Below are positions 10,347 through 19,886 of a stretch of 64,000 nt of DNA, piece by piece. Position 1 is the stretch's first letter. Every line of letters starts with the position of its first letter. Source of the DNA: Thalassia testudinum (Eukaryota; Streptophyta; Magnoliopsida; Alismatales; Hydrocharitaceae). Below the pieces are notes generated by a model. That model saw only the letters and a program-made list of their open reading frames with translations. It had not been told where the DNA came from and made no database searches. Both the position numbers and the translations under genes were made by a program. The stretch is from positions 76,191,501 to 76,255,500 of the forward strand of contig JAZHRO010000013.1 of assembly GCA_037157565.1 (NCBI GenBank), written 5' to 3'.

Positions 10347-11030
10347 AATCTGAACCAGTAGAGTGCTTACATGCCCCCAGTAGGATATGTAAATATCCTA
10401 AGAGACAAGCACCGAGGAGATGATATTTTGTTACGCATCTTCGAGGGGATTTCCCGCCTCTCCGCGCTGGGAACTCGTCCAAATCAACTTGTGTTGATCG
10501 GCCGCTCCTATTCTAGGTGTTCTTTTCAGAATTTTGCGACGCTTCTGCGTGATTCTGAATATTACACTTACTGAACCAGGCTGTGTGTGAGGTTAGGGTG
10601 CTTAGGTTAGTGAGTCCCGTAAACCAAAAATTAGTTAATGAGGCCAAATACTCCCTAAGCCTTAGACCTAATACTTCAGCTTTTCATTTTCCTCAACCTC
10701 TTGAGGAGTGTCCAGATCTTAATGGGTACTAAGAGTCTATTCAAGAATGCCTAAGGTTTGCATTCTTTACTAATCTCATTGTGCACTTTTCTTGAATGAG
10801 GTCTAGAACTTAGGTTAATTCCTTAGTTCCTTACTAATGACTATCACTTTTTCTCATAATTTTGTGCTCCTTTTTCATTTTGTTTCTTTTCTCCTTCTCC
10901 TTCACAAAATTTCCTTCTCCTCTTTTCCTCTTATTCTTTTTCGAAATTTTTTTTTTTTAATTTTTATGGTATTTTTGGCATATGTGAATTTTTTGTTTGA
11001 AACCTTTTCTTACAAGTTTTTGCACTTTCA

Positions 11031-11047
11031 TACCCCCCCATGCCTAA
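11031..11047 (-). other. Internal polypurine-like motif after pol (element B)
   Basis: On the minus strand CTTAGGCATGGGGGGGTA resembles the terminal polypurine tract but lies 1.28 kb before it. The matching spot in element A is about 5,277-5,293 and in C about 28,391-28,400. It could be a second plus-strand priming site or simply a remnant of an ancestral LTR boundary. Confidence 0.5.
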
Positions 11048-11316
11048 GATTTGCAATGTCCTCATTGTAACCTAGGGGTTTTTATTCAACTAAGTTCATA
11101 CATTAGGATAGCTGTTTTGATGAGTGAATGGGTCGGGGTGACTGTTGCGGACGATTTCTAATCTCAGATGCAAGCACCTGAGGTGGAGTCGGTTGTCTTA
11201 AGGTGTGAACTTCAAGTGCAAAAAGGTGTCGGAACAAGTTTCAGGTTTTCAAAGAGAATGACGGGCTGCCTCCCGTTAAGCGCTGAGTTTTACGCCATCG
11301 GCTGGGCGCAATAAGC

Positions 11317-12105
11317 TCAAGGGGAAAGGAGGATATAAGATGCTTCAGCCAAATCGGTAGAAGTTACATCGATGAACGGCTTGAGTCTCTGACCGTTCAC
11401 GATGAAAGGTTCAGAATCGTGGCTGAGTGGACTGATTTCGATTGCTCCATTTCCAAAAACCTGTCGGACCAAATATGGTCCGACCCACTTGGATCTCAGT
11501 TTTCCTGGGAAGAGTTTTAGTCGGGCATCAAAGAGTAGGACCTTTTGACCAGGATGAAAGATCTTTCTCGAGATGTGTTTGTCGTGGAAGGCTTTAACCC
11601 GCTTCTTGTAGATTTGTGAGTTCTCGTACGCGTCTAGGCGTAATTCATCGATCTCGCTGATTTGGAGTTTTCTGTGGGTCCCAGCCTTGGAAAGATCTAG
11701 ATTACAGTTCCGTACTGCCCAATAGGCTTTATGCTCCAGTTCTACAGGAAGGTGGCATGCCTTTCCGTACACCAGTCTAAAGGGAGACATGCCCAATTGG
11801 GTCTTGTGGGCGGTCCTATAGGCCCACAATGCTTCCGGAAGTCGGGACGACCAGTCCTTCCTGTCAGGTCGAACAGTGACTTGCAGGATTTTCTTGATCT
11901 CCCGATTAGACAGCTCAGCTAGACCATTAGTTTGGGGGTGGTAAGGAGTATAGATTCGGTGAGACACCCCGTATTTGGTCATCAGTGACCTAAATTGAGC
12001 ATTTGTGAAATGGGTCCCCCCATCAGAGATTATTGCACGAGGAATCCCGAACCTTGAGAAAATGTGTTGATGAATGAATTTGAGAACGATTTTGTGATCA
12101 CAGGT
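11317..12105 (-). pseudogene. Element B integrase, catalytic core 3' part and C-terminal domain
   Basis: Continues the integrase of 12,106-13,884 in the same frame after one TGA at 12,106-12,108. The stretch 12,105-11,983 codes the second catalytic D ([14 protein letters not shown]). The open part from 11,982 holds [20 protein letters not shown], then the catalytic E in [26 protein letters not shown], and a C-terminal domain with [29 protein letters not shown] and [11 protein letters not shown]. Ends TAA near 11,317. All three acidic catalytic residues of the DDE core are present, so only the stop disables it. The stop fits CGA to TGA, a CpG transition. Confidence 0.92.
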
Positions 12106-13884
12106 TCAGGTCGGTATGGCTTCGATCCATTTGGACACGTAGTCCACAGCCAACAGAATGTATTCGAAACCATCCGAAACAGGAAAGGGGCCCATAAAAT
12201 CAATCCCCCAAACATCAAAGATTTCGCATACTAGAATCGGTTGCATAGGCATCATGTCGCGATAGCTCATGTTGCCCAAAGTCTGGCAGCGACTGCATGC
12301 CTTGCAGTGATTGTATGCGTCTTTGAACAGTGTGGGCCAGTAAAAGCCGCACTGGAGGACTTTTGATGCGGTTTTATGCCTGGCGAAATGGCCACTGCAT
12401 GCCTGGTCATGGCAGAAAGAGAGGATATTGTTGAATTCCCCTTCCGGGACACATCTCCGGATGATCTGATCGGCACCTATGCGGAAGAGGTACGGGTCTT
12501 CCCAAATGTAATACTTGGCATCGGAGCGTAATTTGTCTTTCTTGGCCTTCGGCCAATCGGACGAGATCTGATGAGATGCCAAGTAATTTACTATATTAGC
12601 AAACCATGGAAGGCTAGTACCAATAGTCAGCAGGTGCTCATCGGGAAAATGCTCAGTGATGGGTTCGGAAGGGTCAATTATTCCAGAAGGAAGACGGGAC
12701 AAGTGATCAGCTACCACATTTTGCTTTCCCGCTTTGTCGCGAATCTCAAGGTCAAATTCTTGCAACAGCAAGATCCATCGGATTAATCGAGGTTTCGCGT
12801 CCTTCTTTGCAAGGAGATGCCTCACAGCTGTGTGATCCGAGTATATGATGACACGGGAACCCAGAAGGTACGATCTGAACTTTTCTAGGGCAAATACTAC
12901 AGCTAGCAGCTCTTTCTCAGTAACCGTATAGTTACGCTGAGCCTCATCGAGTGTTTTGCTGGCGTAGTAAATGGCCACAGGTTTCCTGTCAATTTTCTGC
13001 CCCAAAACTGCTCCTACAGCGAAGTCGGATGCATCGCACATGATCTCAAAGGGTTGAGACCAATCAGGGGACTGTAGGATCGGGGCTTGGGTGACTCGGT
13101 CACGCAGGATTTCAAATGCTTGAATGCATTCCTTGGAAATTTCAAAAGGAACATCCTTGGAGAGAAGAGTGGTCAGGGGGCGCGCGATTTTTGAAAAATC
13201 AGGGATAAATCGTCGATAAAAACCGACATGCCCTAAAAAGGAACGGATGTCCCTGATCGAGCTAGGCATAGGAAGGTGAGAAATCAGATTAACCTTAGCT
13301 CGATCCACTTGGATACCTTTCTCCGAAATTGAGTGTCCCAGGACAATTCCCTCAGGCACCATGAAATGGCTCTTTTCCCAGGAAAGAACCAAATTCACAT
13401 CGATGCATCGCCTGAGTATCTGGACCAAGTGTTGGAGGCAATCGTCGAATGATGCTCCGAAAACTGAAAAGTCATCCATGAAGACTTCCAGATAATCACC
13501 TACCATATCTGAGAATATGGCAAGCATGCATCGCTGAAAAGTAGCGGGTGCATTGCAAAGACCAAAAGGCATCCTTCGGAAAGCGTATGTTCCGAAGGGG
13601 CAGGTGAACGTGGTCTTTTCTTGGTCCTCAGGATGGATTGCCACCTGGTTATAACCGGAGTACCCGTCAAGAAAGCAGAAGAACCTATTTCCCGCAAGTT
13701 TTTCGAGAATTTGATCGATGAAGGGTAGTGGGAAATGATCCTTCTTTGTGGAGGAATTTAGTCGGCGGTAATCTATACAGACTCTCCACGAGTTGGCTAA
13801 TCGGGTAGGAATGATTTCTCCGGTCTCAGTCGTTATAGTGGTGAGTCCTGCCTTCTTGGGCACGACCTGAATTGGCTCACCCAA
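12106..13884 (-). pseudogene. Element B reverse transcriptase, RNase H and integrase N-terminal part
   Basis: 592 open codons. RT: VCIDYRRLN, FPLPFIDQILEKLAG, FLDGYSGYNQVAIHPEDQ (catalytic D), MPFGLCNAPATFQRCM and the catalytic FMDDF at 13,471-13,482. RNase H: FEIMCDASDFAVGAVLGQ, then TEKELLAVVFALEKFRSYL, then YSDHTAVRHLL, with D-E-D residues in place. Integrase: zinc-binding region CSGHFARHKTASKVLQCGFYWP and CKACSRCQ, then core start GIDFMGPFPVSDGFEY and VSKWIEAIPT. It ends at a TGA where element A continues with coding sequence. Its start is set by a single-base deletion at about 13,878 that separates it from the upstream frame (SDSRWVS, then GEPIQVVPKK). Apart from these lesions it looks functional. 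Confidence 0.95.
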
Positions 13885-15524
13885 CGACTATCGGAGATCG
13901 GGTAGATGATCCCGGCATCTAACCACTTGATGATCTCCTTTTTCACGACCTCCTGCAGATTGGGGTTTAAGCGTCTCTGCATTTCACGAGAAGGTCGTGT
14001 GCCCTCTTCTGAATAGATATGATGAGTACAATAAGAGGGACTTATTCCAGCCAAATCATCGAGAGTCCATCCGATGGCTCTGCGATGTTGCTGGAGGACA
14101 ACAATCAGACGGGATTCCTGTTCAGGACTGAGGTTGGAATTGATAATCACAGGAAGGGTCTGATTGGAACCCAAAAAGACGTATTTCAAGTGAGCAGGAA
14201 GGGGTTTCAGTTCGAGGATGGGGTTTTCAGCAGCAGCTGGTGGTTCAGTATAGATGTGAGGTTCAAGGGTGGGAGTTACTGGGTTGTTCATATCTGGATT
14301 CGACTCCTCTGTTTGCGGGTCAAGATCCTTCTGTGGTTGATGAGGCATAATCGAGTCATTCTGGAGGTGTGATTCATCAACCAAAGTCTTGATGTCACAA
14401 ATTTGTTCGATGACGCCGCAATTAATTCCTTGTTGGGCTTTAAATATATCAATTTTCAGTGTTTGATCTCCAAACTTAAGCTCTATTTGGCCCTCCTGAC
14501 AGCTGATGTTGGCTCTAGCAGTAGCCAAGAAAGGTCACCCTAGAATGATTGGTGTATCCCTAAGGTTCTCAGGTGCATCCATATCTAAGACTATAAAGTC
14601 CACTGGAAAATAGAAATCCCGCACTCTTACGATAACATCCTCGAGAATCCCTTTTGGTGACTTTATAGATCGATCTGCTAATTGTAATGTCACTTCGGTT
14701 GGTTTCAGCTCAGATTCTTCTAGATGGTCAAGTAAGGATGTGGGTATCAGGTTTATGGATGCACCCAAGTCTAACAATGCTCTATCAAATTGGGTACCAC
14801 CTATCTTACAGGAAATCAGGGGAGTCCCAGGATCTTTTGCCTTGGGTGGGAGTCTACTAAGGATTACAGAGCTGGCTTGCTCTGACAAAACAATTGGGCT
14901 CCCTCCCTTGGTTCGCGGCTTACGCTGGGGTGTACATATATTCTTTAGAAATCGTGCGTAAGCTGGTACGTGGCGGATTGCATCCATCAAGGGGATGTTT
15001 ATGTGGACCTGCTCAAAGTGCTTGACCAGGTCCTCCTCAGGGGCCACGGGTTTGGTGGTCTTCTTTCCCTTGGTCAAGGCCTCGGGAAACGGGATCTTGG
15101 TTGGTTCTTCTAGGATAGGTCCAGGTTGTGGGTCCGGAACAGCGGTATCTTGGATAACTATCCTAGGGTCATGGTTATCAGGCTTGGAGTGGTTTGGATA
15201 ATGCGGGTCTTGAGTTGTTTTACCACTACGTGTTGTTACAGAATTTAATCCGGCCTGATTTTGGTTTGGGTTTGGTAAGAGGGGTGGCTGCTGCTGAAAT
15301 CCCGCATAAGAAGTTGAGGCTTCCATCTCGTCTGGAGATGGAGCAGTAGGGGCCTGATAAATCCATTGAGCGTGGCCTAAATTTGGATTCATAACGCGCT
15401 TCTGGGTTGGCACGTTATTTGGGTTAGGAAGGGAGTGTGCCTGGCTGGCGAGAATTTGCCAACTGGGCCAGTTGAGTTTTAACTTCTGTAAGCTCGTCCT
15501 TGTGTTGTTTTTGAATAGCCGCAT
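13833..15524 (-). pseudogene. Element B protease and gag-pol linker
   Basis: Two open stretches in one frame (15,524-14,538 and 14,534-13,833) separated by a single TGA at 14,535-14,537 inside the conserved IILG-PFLATA motif, where R is usual; this fits CGA to TGA. The retropepsin active site LLDLGASINL is intact. The part before it is a Pro/Asn-rich linker with SVTTRSGK. After the protease come the variable linker (EEQ/PQ rich), the LELKPLPAHLKYVFLG block and the RT N-terminus WLDAGIIYPISDSRWVS, where the frame is lost at about 13,878 by loss of one base. Confidence 0.92.
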
Positions 15525-17004
15525 TCGTTTTTTGAATGTCAGCCAGAGTCTGAAGGATTAGGGACATTTGATCCTGATTTGGCCCTGATGGATGAGTAGG
15601 GTTGGGCCGAGGCTGAGGCGGCTGGTAATGACGAGAGGGCTGTGGGCGGGACTGGAAAGGTGGTCTTTGGGTTTGGGAATTTCCCGCCCACTGAAAATTG
15701 GGATGGTTTCGCCATCCAGGGTTGTAAGTGTTGGAGAATGGGTCGTTCTGGATGGCGTTGAGGTCCTCGCAGGTCTGAGGAACCTCCTGAGAATCAGGGA
15801 AAGGGGGAATGGAGTTCCCCCGGCTGGTGTAGAAAGGATCGGATGATCCTCCGATCCAAGAATCAGATGGGGATGGATATGGATCCATCCCAGGGGAAGA
15901 TCGGTGGAGGATGTTTTGCACAGTCTCCTGTGTGGAAGGAGGTTGTGCAAAGGAGTTACGCGCGGAGGTGGCTCGCTGCAAGTGCTGAGTCAGCTCATCC
16001 ACCTTCTTTTCAATGATTGAGACCTTGTCCAATCGACTGGCCATTAATTCCAGGTCGACTGATGCGGACAGGCCCTGCGTCTCATGTGCTCCCTTAAGAT
16101 TCGTCGCTGCGCGGGTATTCGTCCTGTCGAATAATCCCATGGAGTCATTGTTGATGGAGTTCTCGCACATGTTTTCGAGAATCTCCCATACGGTGTCTTC
16201 ATGTTGACCCATGATGTTTCCTCCGCAAGTTGCATTGACGAAGAGGCGGATGTCCTCACGGAGTCCCTGGTAAAAAGATTGGACTTGTTCCCATTTAGGA
16301 ACTCCGTGATGGGGGCACTTTCTCATGAGATCCTGAAAACGATCCCATGCCTCATGGAGAGGTTCTCCTGATTGTTGAGTGAAGTGTGTAATCTGATGGC
16401 GCAAGGCGTTGGTCCGACCAACGAGAAAAAACTTTTTCAAAAACTCGGATTGAAGTTCTTCCCAAGTGTTGATCGGCCGGGTTTGAGTTTGATACCAATG
16501 GGCGGCCTTGTCCATAAGAGAAAAAGAGAACATCTTCATGAGAAGAATATCCCGATTTTGCGTATCTGATCCAAAAGTGTGGGCCAGATGCTTTAGCTGT
16601 TTGATGTGCTGGAAGGGATCTTCAGAATTAAGCCCATGGAATTTAGGTATAGCATGAATCATGTTGGGCTTTAATTTGGAATCAGGTCCTCCAGTCGGGA
16701 TTCTGACTCGAGGATCAATGGCTACCGCAGCAGGATTGTAGTGGTCCCGCATCATAGGACGCTGCAGTGGGTGCACGAAGTTTTGGAAGAGGTCATTGAG
16801 TCGCTGGAGCTGGTGTTCCAGATTATTTTCTTCCTCAACTGGCTGAGCCATGATGGGGGAAGAAGAAGAACTTGGTTCTGAATCAGAAGAGAGAATAATG
16901 TGAGGGTGTTGCTGCTCAAACACGGGCGTCGAGGCTTGGCCTTGACGAGAGCGAATTTCTAAAGGAGGTCTTAAGGGTGGTCTTAGGGACCTCCTTCCGT
17001 ACAT
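15424..17004 (-). CDS. Element B gag
   Basis: 526 codons, intact. N-terminal Ser-rich and acidic leader, then the Retrotrans_gag core from residue about 95: KLKPNMIHAIPKFHGLNSED, FSFSLMDKAAHWYQT, FTQQSGEPLHEAWDRFQDL and CPHHGVPKWEQVQSFYQGL. A coiled-coil-like stretch (ELMASRLDKVSIIEKKVDEL) follows, then a Pro/Gln-rich tail with NPGWRNHPNFQWAG and a helical end (ADIQKTNAAIQKQHKDELTE). No CCHC zinc knuckle is visible, although element A has one. It ends GTLPS-stop; pol continues in the +1 frame at that exact point, through one extra T or a programmed shift. The start ATG is four bases after a good splice acceptor. Confidence 0.92.
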   Translation of the reverse strand: MYGRRSLRPPLRPPLEIRSRQGQASTPVFEQQHPHIILSSDSEPSSSSSPIMAQPVEEENNLEHQLQRLNDLFQNFVHPLQRPMMRDHYNPAAVAIDPRVRIPTGGPDSKLKPNMIHAIPKFHGLNSEDPFQHIKQLKHLAHTFGSDTQNRDILLMKMFSFSLMDKAAHWYQTQTRPINTWEELQSEFLKKFFLVGRTNALRHQITHFTQQSGEPLHEAWDRFQDLMRKCPHHGVPKWEQVQSFYQGLREDIRLFVNATCGGNIMGQHEDTVWEILENMCENSINNDSMGLFDRTNTRAATNLKGAHETQGLSASVDLELMASRLDKVSIIEKKVDELTQHLQRATSARNSFAQPPSTQETVQNILHRSSPGMDPYPSPSDSWIGGSSDPFYTSRGNSIPPFPDSQEVPQTCEDLNAIQNDPFSNTYNPGWRNHPNFQWAGNSQTQRPPFQSRPQPSRHYQPPQPRPNPTHPSGPNQDQMSLILQTLADIQKTNAAIQKQHKDELTEVKTQLAQLANSRQPGTLPS

Positions 17005-17914
17005 GCACTGTTGGAAGAGGTAAGTTTAGAAGGTGCTGGACCCAATCAAGACACCCAAAAATGTGTTGGGTGACTATAGAGGTGCGGGGCAGATGGACCC
17101 CTTGGTCAGAAAGATCGTCCACCTGAGAATTACCTGGGCAGCCAGAGAGGGAGAGTCCCGCGAAGACCCCTACACGGTAGAGCGTCCCCACGGGTTACAG
17201 GGTTTCCCCCACCCGACCTCTCTTGTCACTGCGGTTCCAGGTAGACCAGAATTGGGATCTTGACCTCTTAAGTCTACCAATTTTAAGATCAGGGTGTTTA
17301 AGGTTTTCACTTGAACTTTAGTCTTTTAAGTGCAAAGAGTGACCTAATTTAAGGTTGGCTGACCCAAGGGGTCAACTTTACCTCTTGTTTTCTTTGAGAG
17401 CTTTTAGGTCCTGTCTTTTAGGGTTCAAGTGTTTAGAGAGCCAATTGTTTTATGTTTTCCTTTGAATAGGTATTTTCAATCAATGGTTTAGGCACACTTC
17501 TTTTGGATTTTCTCTATTCTTGATTTAAGTAGTGTGTCTCTAAAACCCTAATGTTGAATCTTATGTTGGCTCTACTTGGTCCAGTTAGTTCTTTGTTGGG
17601 CAATTAGGGCTCAAGCAAGAATGTGTTAGCCCTTAAATACCCTTAATAGTGTGCAGGACTAATGAGTTGAAAACATGCAACTCTTTATGGTTACTAAGTA
17701 TGGAAGACAGGTTAGCCCTATATTGCTTGTTCTTTTCTTTTATTCCTCTTTAGAGTTTAGGGGTTAATAGCGAGAGGAAAAATTTACCTGTCCTCGGAGT
17801 GGTTGTTGTGCGGTTGCTTGTCTTCTTGATTTCCTGTAGTTTTCTGCACAAAAGAGAGGAGATTATCAGAAATTAAAAAGAAACAGGAATGTTTACCTCT
17901 AGAATAGCCGTTGC
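17005..17914 (-). other. Element B 5' leader with predicted intron
   Basis: Noncoding. Aligns with element C at about 30,500-31,524, most closely over 17,037-17,275. On the minus strand CAG|GTAAAT gives a candidate splice donor with the intron starting at 17,787, and the pyrimidine-rich CCTCTTCCAACAG|TGCATG gives an acceptor ending the intron at 17,008, four bases before the gag ATG. Removing these 780 bases would bring gag close to the cap. Confidence 0.55.
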
Positions 17915-17932
17915 TCCCCGGCAACGGCGCCA
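17915..17932 (-). other. Primer binding site of element B (tRNA-Asp type)
   Basis: On the minus strand TGGCGCCGTTGCCGGGGA, complementary to the 3' end of plant tRNA-Asp as I recall it, the primer typical of Athila-type elements. It lies four bases from the 5' LTR end at 17,937. This is a primer site, not a tRNA gene. Confidence 0.88.
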
Positions 17933-19771
17933 AAAATGATGGTCGTAGTGACAACCGGGTTTTATTGTTATAGCGTTGTAGTATAGCCAGTTGTTGCCAT
18001 CATTTCAAATATATAAATTTTTACTCGGAAAATAAAAGAGTTCCCGAGGTCGAACTTAGGGAGCAAGTTGTATTCTAGAGATATACATGTTTCTTTTACA
18101 AAAATAAAGAAAGAGAGAGAAAGAATTTGTTGTCTTCTTTTCTCTTTGCTTCTCCTCGTCTCAGATCTTCTTTTATCTTCTTCTTCTTTGTCTGCAGAGG
18201 TGATGTTCTTCTTCTGCAGTGGTGATGTTCTTCTTCTTTCAGCTGTTCCTGCTCTTCCCCTTTTTTTTTCTTTCTTCAGATCTTCTTCTTCTTTGTTCTT
18301 CAGTTCTTCCCTTGTTCTTTTGTGTTCTCCTCTGCCTCGCCTTCCTCTGTTGTTCTTCAGATCTCCTTCTTTCTTCTTTTCTTTTTCCAGTCAGGACGTT
18401 GTCCCTCCTTCTTTCTTCTTTTCCCTTCAGGACGTCGTCTGATTTTCCAATCAGACGACTTAAACTGCTTGCTGCTACAGTGTCTCCCTCAGCTTCCTTC
18501 TTCTTCCGCGGTCCTTCTTCTTCACCTGTGCCTGCACACTTCAGAGTTTACATCAGAGGACAAAACCTACTCTACCCTCCCCCCCCCCCCCCCCGCGTCT
18601 CTCTCTCTCTCTGAAACCACTCTTGGGAAAGCTCTCCCAGAGCTGCCGGGTAGTCGGGTACGGGTCGCACCCGGGTCCAGGCCCACCGGCGTGCATGGTG
18701 GGCGAGGAGTGCAGGTCAGTCTAAGTCGGGTCGGGTCAGGTCCGCGGGGCGTGAGCGCGGACGAGACCGGGTAACCGGGCGGGTGAAGGGGACCTCACCC
18801 CGTGTGCTGAGGCAGTAAGGCTTATTCACAAAATCAATTTAAACGGTGAAAAAGTTGTGAGGCTTACCGATGTGGGACTAAACGGAGGCCTCTCCTCGCG
18901 TGCGCCTGCTGGAAGACCGCGGCCTTGCTTCTGCAGCTGCAGCTTCGATTTGCGTCGGTTGCTGGCTGGCTGTCTTCGCAGGAATCCCCGTAATCCGCAG
19001 CAGCTGGAGACCTGGAGTCCTCAAGCCTGGAGCGCGGGAGAAGCTGCTTCAATGTGCGTTAATGGCGGTCGAGCCTCAGAACCTGTCGGACACAAATATG
19101 GCCTCTCGGCCTGATCAAACTACTGGGGAACCTTCGCCGTGGCACGGCGAAGGTGTGGAGCTGTGCGGCAAGCCGCAAGGTGGTGTCTGGCGGCAGCCCT
19201 AGGTTGGACTGCAACCGGAGAAATGGGTTTGTTTGGGGGAGCGTTACGGAGGTGTGGAGTGGCAGTGGAGGGGTGGGGGGGGTGCTCAGTGTGATGAGGC
19301 GGAGGTTCGGTGAGGGTCGGCGAGGCGTGTGAGGCTGTGGAGCGATGGGGGCATCTCGCCGGAGGGTGGCCGGAGACGAAGGGGGTGATGATGGTCAGGG
19401 TCGGTCGAGGGCTTAATTGAACAAATTGAAACCGGGGAAAGAAAGAGGAGAGGAAGGGAAGTAGTTCTAGCTTACTTGCAGGGACGAAGGGGGAGCAGCA
19501 GGGCGACAGTCGTATCGACTGTCGCCGGAGAAGAAGATGCCCAGGGAAAGGGGCGGCGGCGAGGAGAGGGCTGGAGAGGCGCCAGCTGGGTACGGCGTGG
19601 CGCGGGAAGAGCAGGGGAGGAAGTCTCTGCTGCTGGTATTGCGGCAGAGCGAAGAGGAGGAGGAGGAAGAACCGCTGGAGCTGGTGGGCGTCTGCCGGAG
19701 TGAGAAGAGAGGAAAGTTGGGGGTTTTCTCCGTCAGATCCGAGCTGCTGAGGTCGGTGGAGCGACGGGGGG

Positions 19772-19779
19772 TATTTATA
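19772..19779 (-). promoter_or_regulatory. TATA box of element B 5' LTR (main promoter)
   Basis: TATAAATA on the minus strand. Being in the 5' LTR, it should drive the genomic RNA; the start would be expected about 25-35 bases downstream, near 19,740. Confidence 0.72.
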
Positions 19780-19852
19780 GGGATCAAAACAGGGAGGAAG
19801 GCGGAGGGAGACGACGTGTCTCCCTCGCCGGAGGATGGCCGGAGACGAAAAC

Positions 19853-19886
19853 CCATACCGTCCGTGCGTTCGCACGGCCGGTATGG
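19853..19886. promoter_or_regulatory. LTR palindrome upstream of TATA (element B 5' LTR)
   Basis: Identical to 8,902-8,935: CCATACCG, CGTGCG-TT-CGCACG, CGGTATGG. In this LTR it sits in the promoter; in the 3' LTR it would be transcribed into the mRNA 3' end. Confidence 0.75.

Larger units (their letters stand above)
9768..11316 (-). other. Element B 3' noncoding region
   Basis: About 1.5 kb between integrase and the 3' LTR with no reading frame of interest; no env-like frame is visible. It aligns through most of its length with 27,065-28,760 in element C. Landmarks are the three-copy repeat at 10,201-10,346, a T/C-rich tract at about 10,840-10,990, an internal polypurine-like motif at 11,031-11,047 and a small dyad at 11,261-11,276 (ACGGG-CTGCCT-CCCGT). 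From memory, similar dyads with AGCGCTT beside them are common just after pol in plant gypsy elements. Confidence 0.75.

Noticed and set aside
9768..11316. Env-like gene after pol, as in some Athila elements
   Set aside because: No frame longer than about 96 codons and no membrane or signal segments in this interval.
17915..17932. tRNA-Asp-like sequence
   Set aside because: Only the 18-base complement of a tRNA 3' end next to an LTR; it is a primer site, not a gene.
18120..18440. Open frames in C/T-rich sequence (also 25,220-25,890 and 31,830-32,440)
   Set aside because: Pyrimidine tracts of LTR U5/R regions; Phe/Leu/Ser-rich translations are artefacts.
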